Below are positions 6,705 through 7,827 of a DNA stretch of 7,827 nucleotides, in pieces. The number at the start of each line of letters is the position of its first letter. Position 1 is the first letter of the stretch. The notes under the pieces are model-generated. The model was given only the letters and a program-made list of their open reading frames with translations, was not told the DNA's origin and did no database searches. The position numbers were made by a program, and so were the translations under genes. Source of the DNA: Alphaproteobacteria bacterium (lineage in GTDB: Bacteria; Pseudomonadota; Alphaproteobacteria; Sphingomonadales; Rhodothalassiaceae); assembly GCA_003695555.1 (NCBI GenBank), contig RFIU01000148.1, forward strand, positions 1 through 7,827. The letters run 5' to 3'.

Positions 6705-7827
6705 CTAGAAATTCTCCTTCAGCCAGCGGCCGACTTTCTTCCATCCCGAACCGCCTGCTCCGGTCATGCCACGACCCGAAGCTCGCATCCCATGAATCAC
6801 CTCGCCCGGAGGCTCGGCGGCATAGTGGAGCAGCCCGGCAGCGACCGAAAAGGCCGGACCGGCGGTCGCATCTGCCAGCCCCAGCACGCCACGCGGCATG
6901 CCGATGCGTACGCTGCGCCCTTCGAACATCCGCTCCGCGCATTCGCGCAGACCCGGCAGCTGCACGAGACCGCCGGTCAGCACGATGCGGCGAGCGGCCG
7001 GCCCGACGAAGCCGGCATCCGTCAGGCGCATCATGGCGAGTTCGAGGATCTCTTCGACACGCGGGGCGATGATGCCGGTCAGCGCCGAGCGCGGCACTTC
7101 GGCCATCTGTTCGCGTTCGCCTCCACCGAGCTGAACGATCTCGATCGTCTCGCGATCGTCGCTCGGGCTCACCAGGGCGCTGCCCGAAAGCGTCTTGAGA
7201 CGTTCGGCCTGTTCGATCGGGGTCAGCAGTCCTTGCGCGATGTCGCGGGTGACATGGTCGCCGCCAATCGCCAATGTGTCGCCGAAGACGAAACGACCGG
7301 CCGCGAAGATGCCGAGCGCGGTTCGACCGGCGCCGATGTCGATGATCGCGGCCCCCAGCTCCCGCTCGTCGGGTGTCAGACACGAAAGACCCGCCGCGAA
7401 GGGCGCGACGACAAAGCCCGAGATCTCAAGATGGGCTCGCTCGATCGCCGTCTGCAGATTCCGCAAGGGGGCATCGGCGACCCGCACGACATGCAGGGCG
7501 ATCCCCAGCTTCTGGCCATGCAGGCCGACAGGCGGGCGCGGGCTTTCGACCCCATCGAGAACATGGAAGAGCGGAAAGGCATGCAGCAGTCGCAGCGGTG
7601 GCCGGCCGTTTCCCGCCTTGCCGGCGGCCTCATCTTCTCCCGCCCCGGTAGGTGCGGTGCGCGCGTCGGCCTCGGCGGCCGCAGCAGAAAGAAGGCGTTC
7701 GAGATCGTCCTGGCTGACCGGGTGGCCGTCAAGAGAGAGTTCGTATTCGACCGTTTCGCTCGTCATCGGCGCGGCATTCGCCGAAACCAGCACCGACGAG
7801 ACGGTGGTCTCGGCCAGACGCTCGGCC
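6705..7827 (-). CDS. ftsA: Cell division protein FtsA, partial (N-terminus beyond window edge)
   Basis: FtsA is an actin-like ATPase that anchors FtsZ filaments to the inner membrane and recruits later division proteins. The visible 373 codons, reading in from the window edge, begin in the 1C subdomain (AERLAETTVSSVLVSAN). A GTG at 7793 is in frame but internal. The N-terminal 1A start with phosphate-1 loop lies outside. Recognisable segments are HAFPLFHVLDG, RNLQTAIERAHLE, VVAPFAAGLSCL, the phosphate-2 region IDIGAGRT (7320-7340), IGGDHVTRDIAQGL and the adenosine-motif region VLTGGLVQLPGL. The protein ends in an amphipathic helix, GWKKVGRWLKENF, the membrane-targeting sequence. Two motifs differ from the usual consensus (DIGAGRT where DxGGGTT is expected, TGGLVQL where TGGGxQL is expected). 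The 1C domain carries a low-complexity insertion rich in A, E and G after DDLERLL. Its place directly upstream of ftsZ confirms the assignment. Confidence 0.95.
   Translation of the reverse strand, partial: AERLAETTVSSVLVSANAAPMTSETVEYELSLDGHPVSQDDLERLLSAAAAEADARTAPTGAGEDEAAGKAGNGRPPLRLLHAFPLFHVLDGVESPRPPVGLHGQKLGIALHVVRVADAPLRNLQTAIERAHLEISGFVVAPFAAGLSCLTPDERELGAAIIDIGAGRTALGIFAAGRFVFGDTLAIGGDHVTRDIAQGLLTPIEQAERLKTLSGSALVSPSDDRETIEIVQLGGGEREQMAEVPRSALTGIIAPRVEEILELAMMRLTDAGFVGPAARRIVLTGGLVQLPGLRECAERMFEGRSVRIGMPRGVLGLADATAGPAFSVAAGLLHYAAEPPGEVIHGMRASGRGMTGAGGSGWKKVGRWLKENF

Overview
The window is high-GC, densely coded DNA that reads as an ordinary alphaproteobacterial chromosome. It covers the 3' end of the division and cell-wall (dcw) gene cluster and the genes usually found after it. 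On the minus strand, in order of transcription, are ftsA (its 5' part lies beyond base 7827), ftsZ, bamD, recN and ligA (its 3' part lies before base 1). The only plus-strand gene is a small XRE-type helix-turn-helix regulator between ftsZ and bamD. The FtsZ type (long acidic linker ending in IPAFLRRQ), the BamD sequence and the ftsA-ftsZ-bamD-recN-ligA order all point to Alphaproteobacteria. I cannot place it more finely from sequence alone.

Layout. Bases 1-1554 are partial ligA, whose GTG start overlaps the recN stop codon as GTGA. Bases 1551-3290 are recN. A 70-base gap with a GC hairpin separates it from bamD (3361-4167). Bases 4168-4361 form a divergent intergenic region with an AT-rich patch, a candidate bamD promoter and repeated ATCCG/CGGAT half-sites. 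The regulator gene (4362-4892) runs towards ftsZ. The 136 bases between their ends hold two GC-rich hairpins. Bases 5029-6624 are ftsZ, followed after 80 bases by ftsA (6705 to the window edge).

How the genes work together. FtsA tethers FtsZ filaments to the inner membrane for cytokinesis. BamD is the essential lipoprotein partner of BamA in inserting outer-membrane beta-barrel proteins. RecN and LigA act in double-strand-break repair and nick sealing, and are probably co-translated.

The main oddity is the absence of lpxC. In many alphaproteobacteria it lies between ftsZ and bamD; here the opposite-strand regulator occupies that position and splits the usual single transcript. FtsA also departs from consensus in two nucleotide-binding motifs. 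I see no mobile element, CRISPR array, tRNA or rRNA, and nothing that amounts to a new multi-gene system. The long plus-strand open frames across ligA, recN and ftsZ are antisense shadows.
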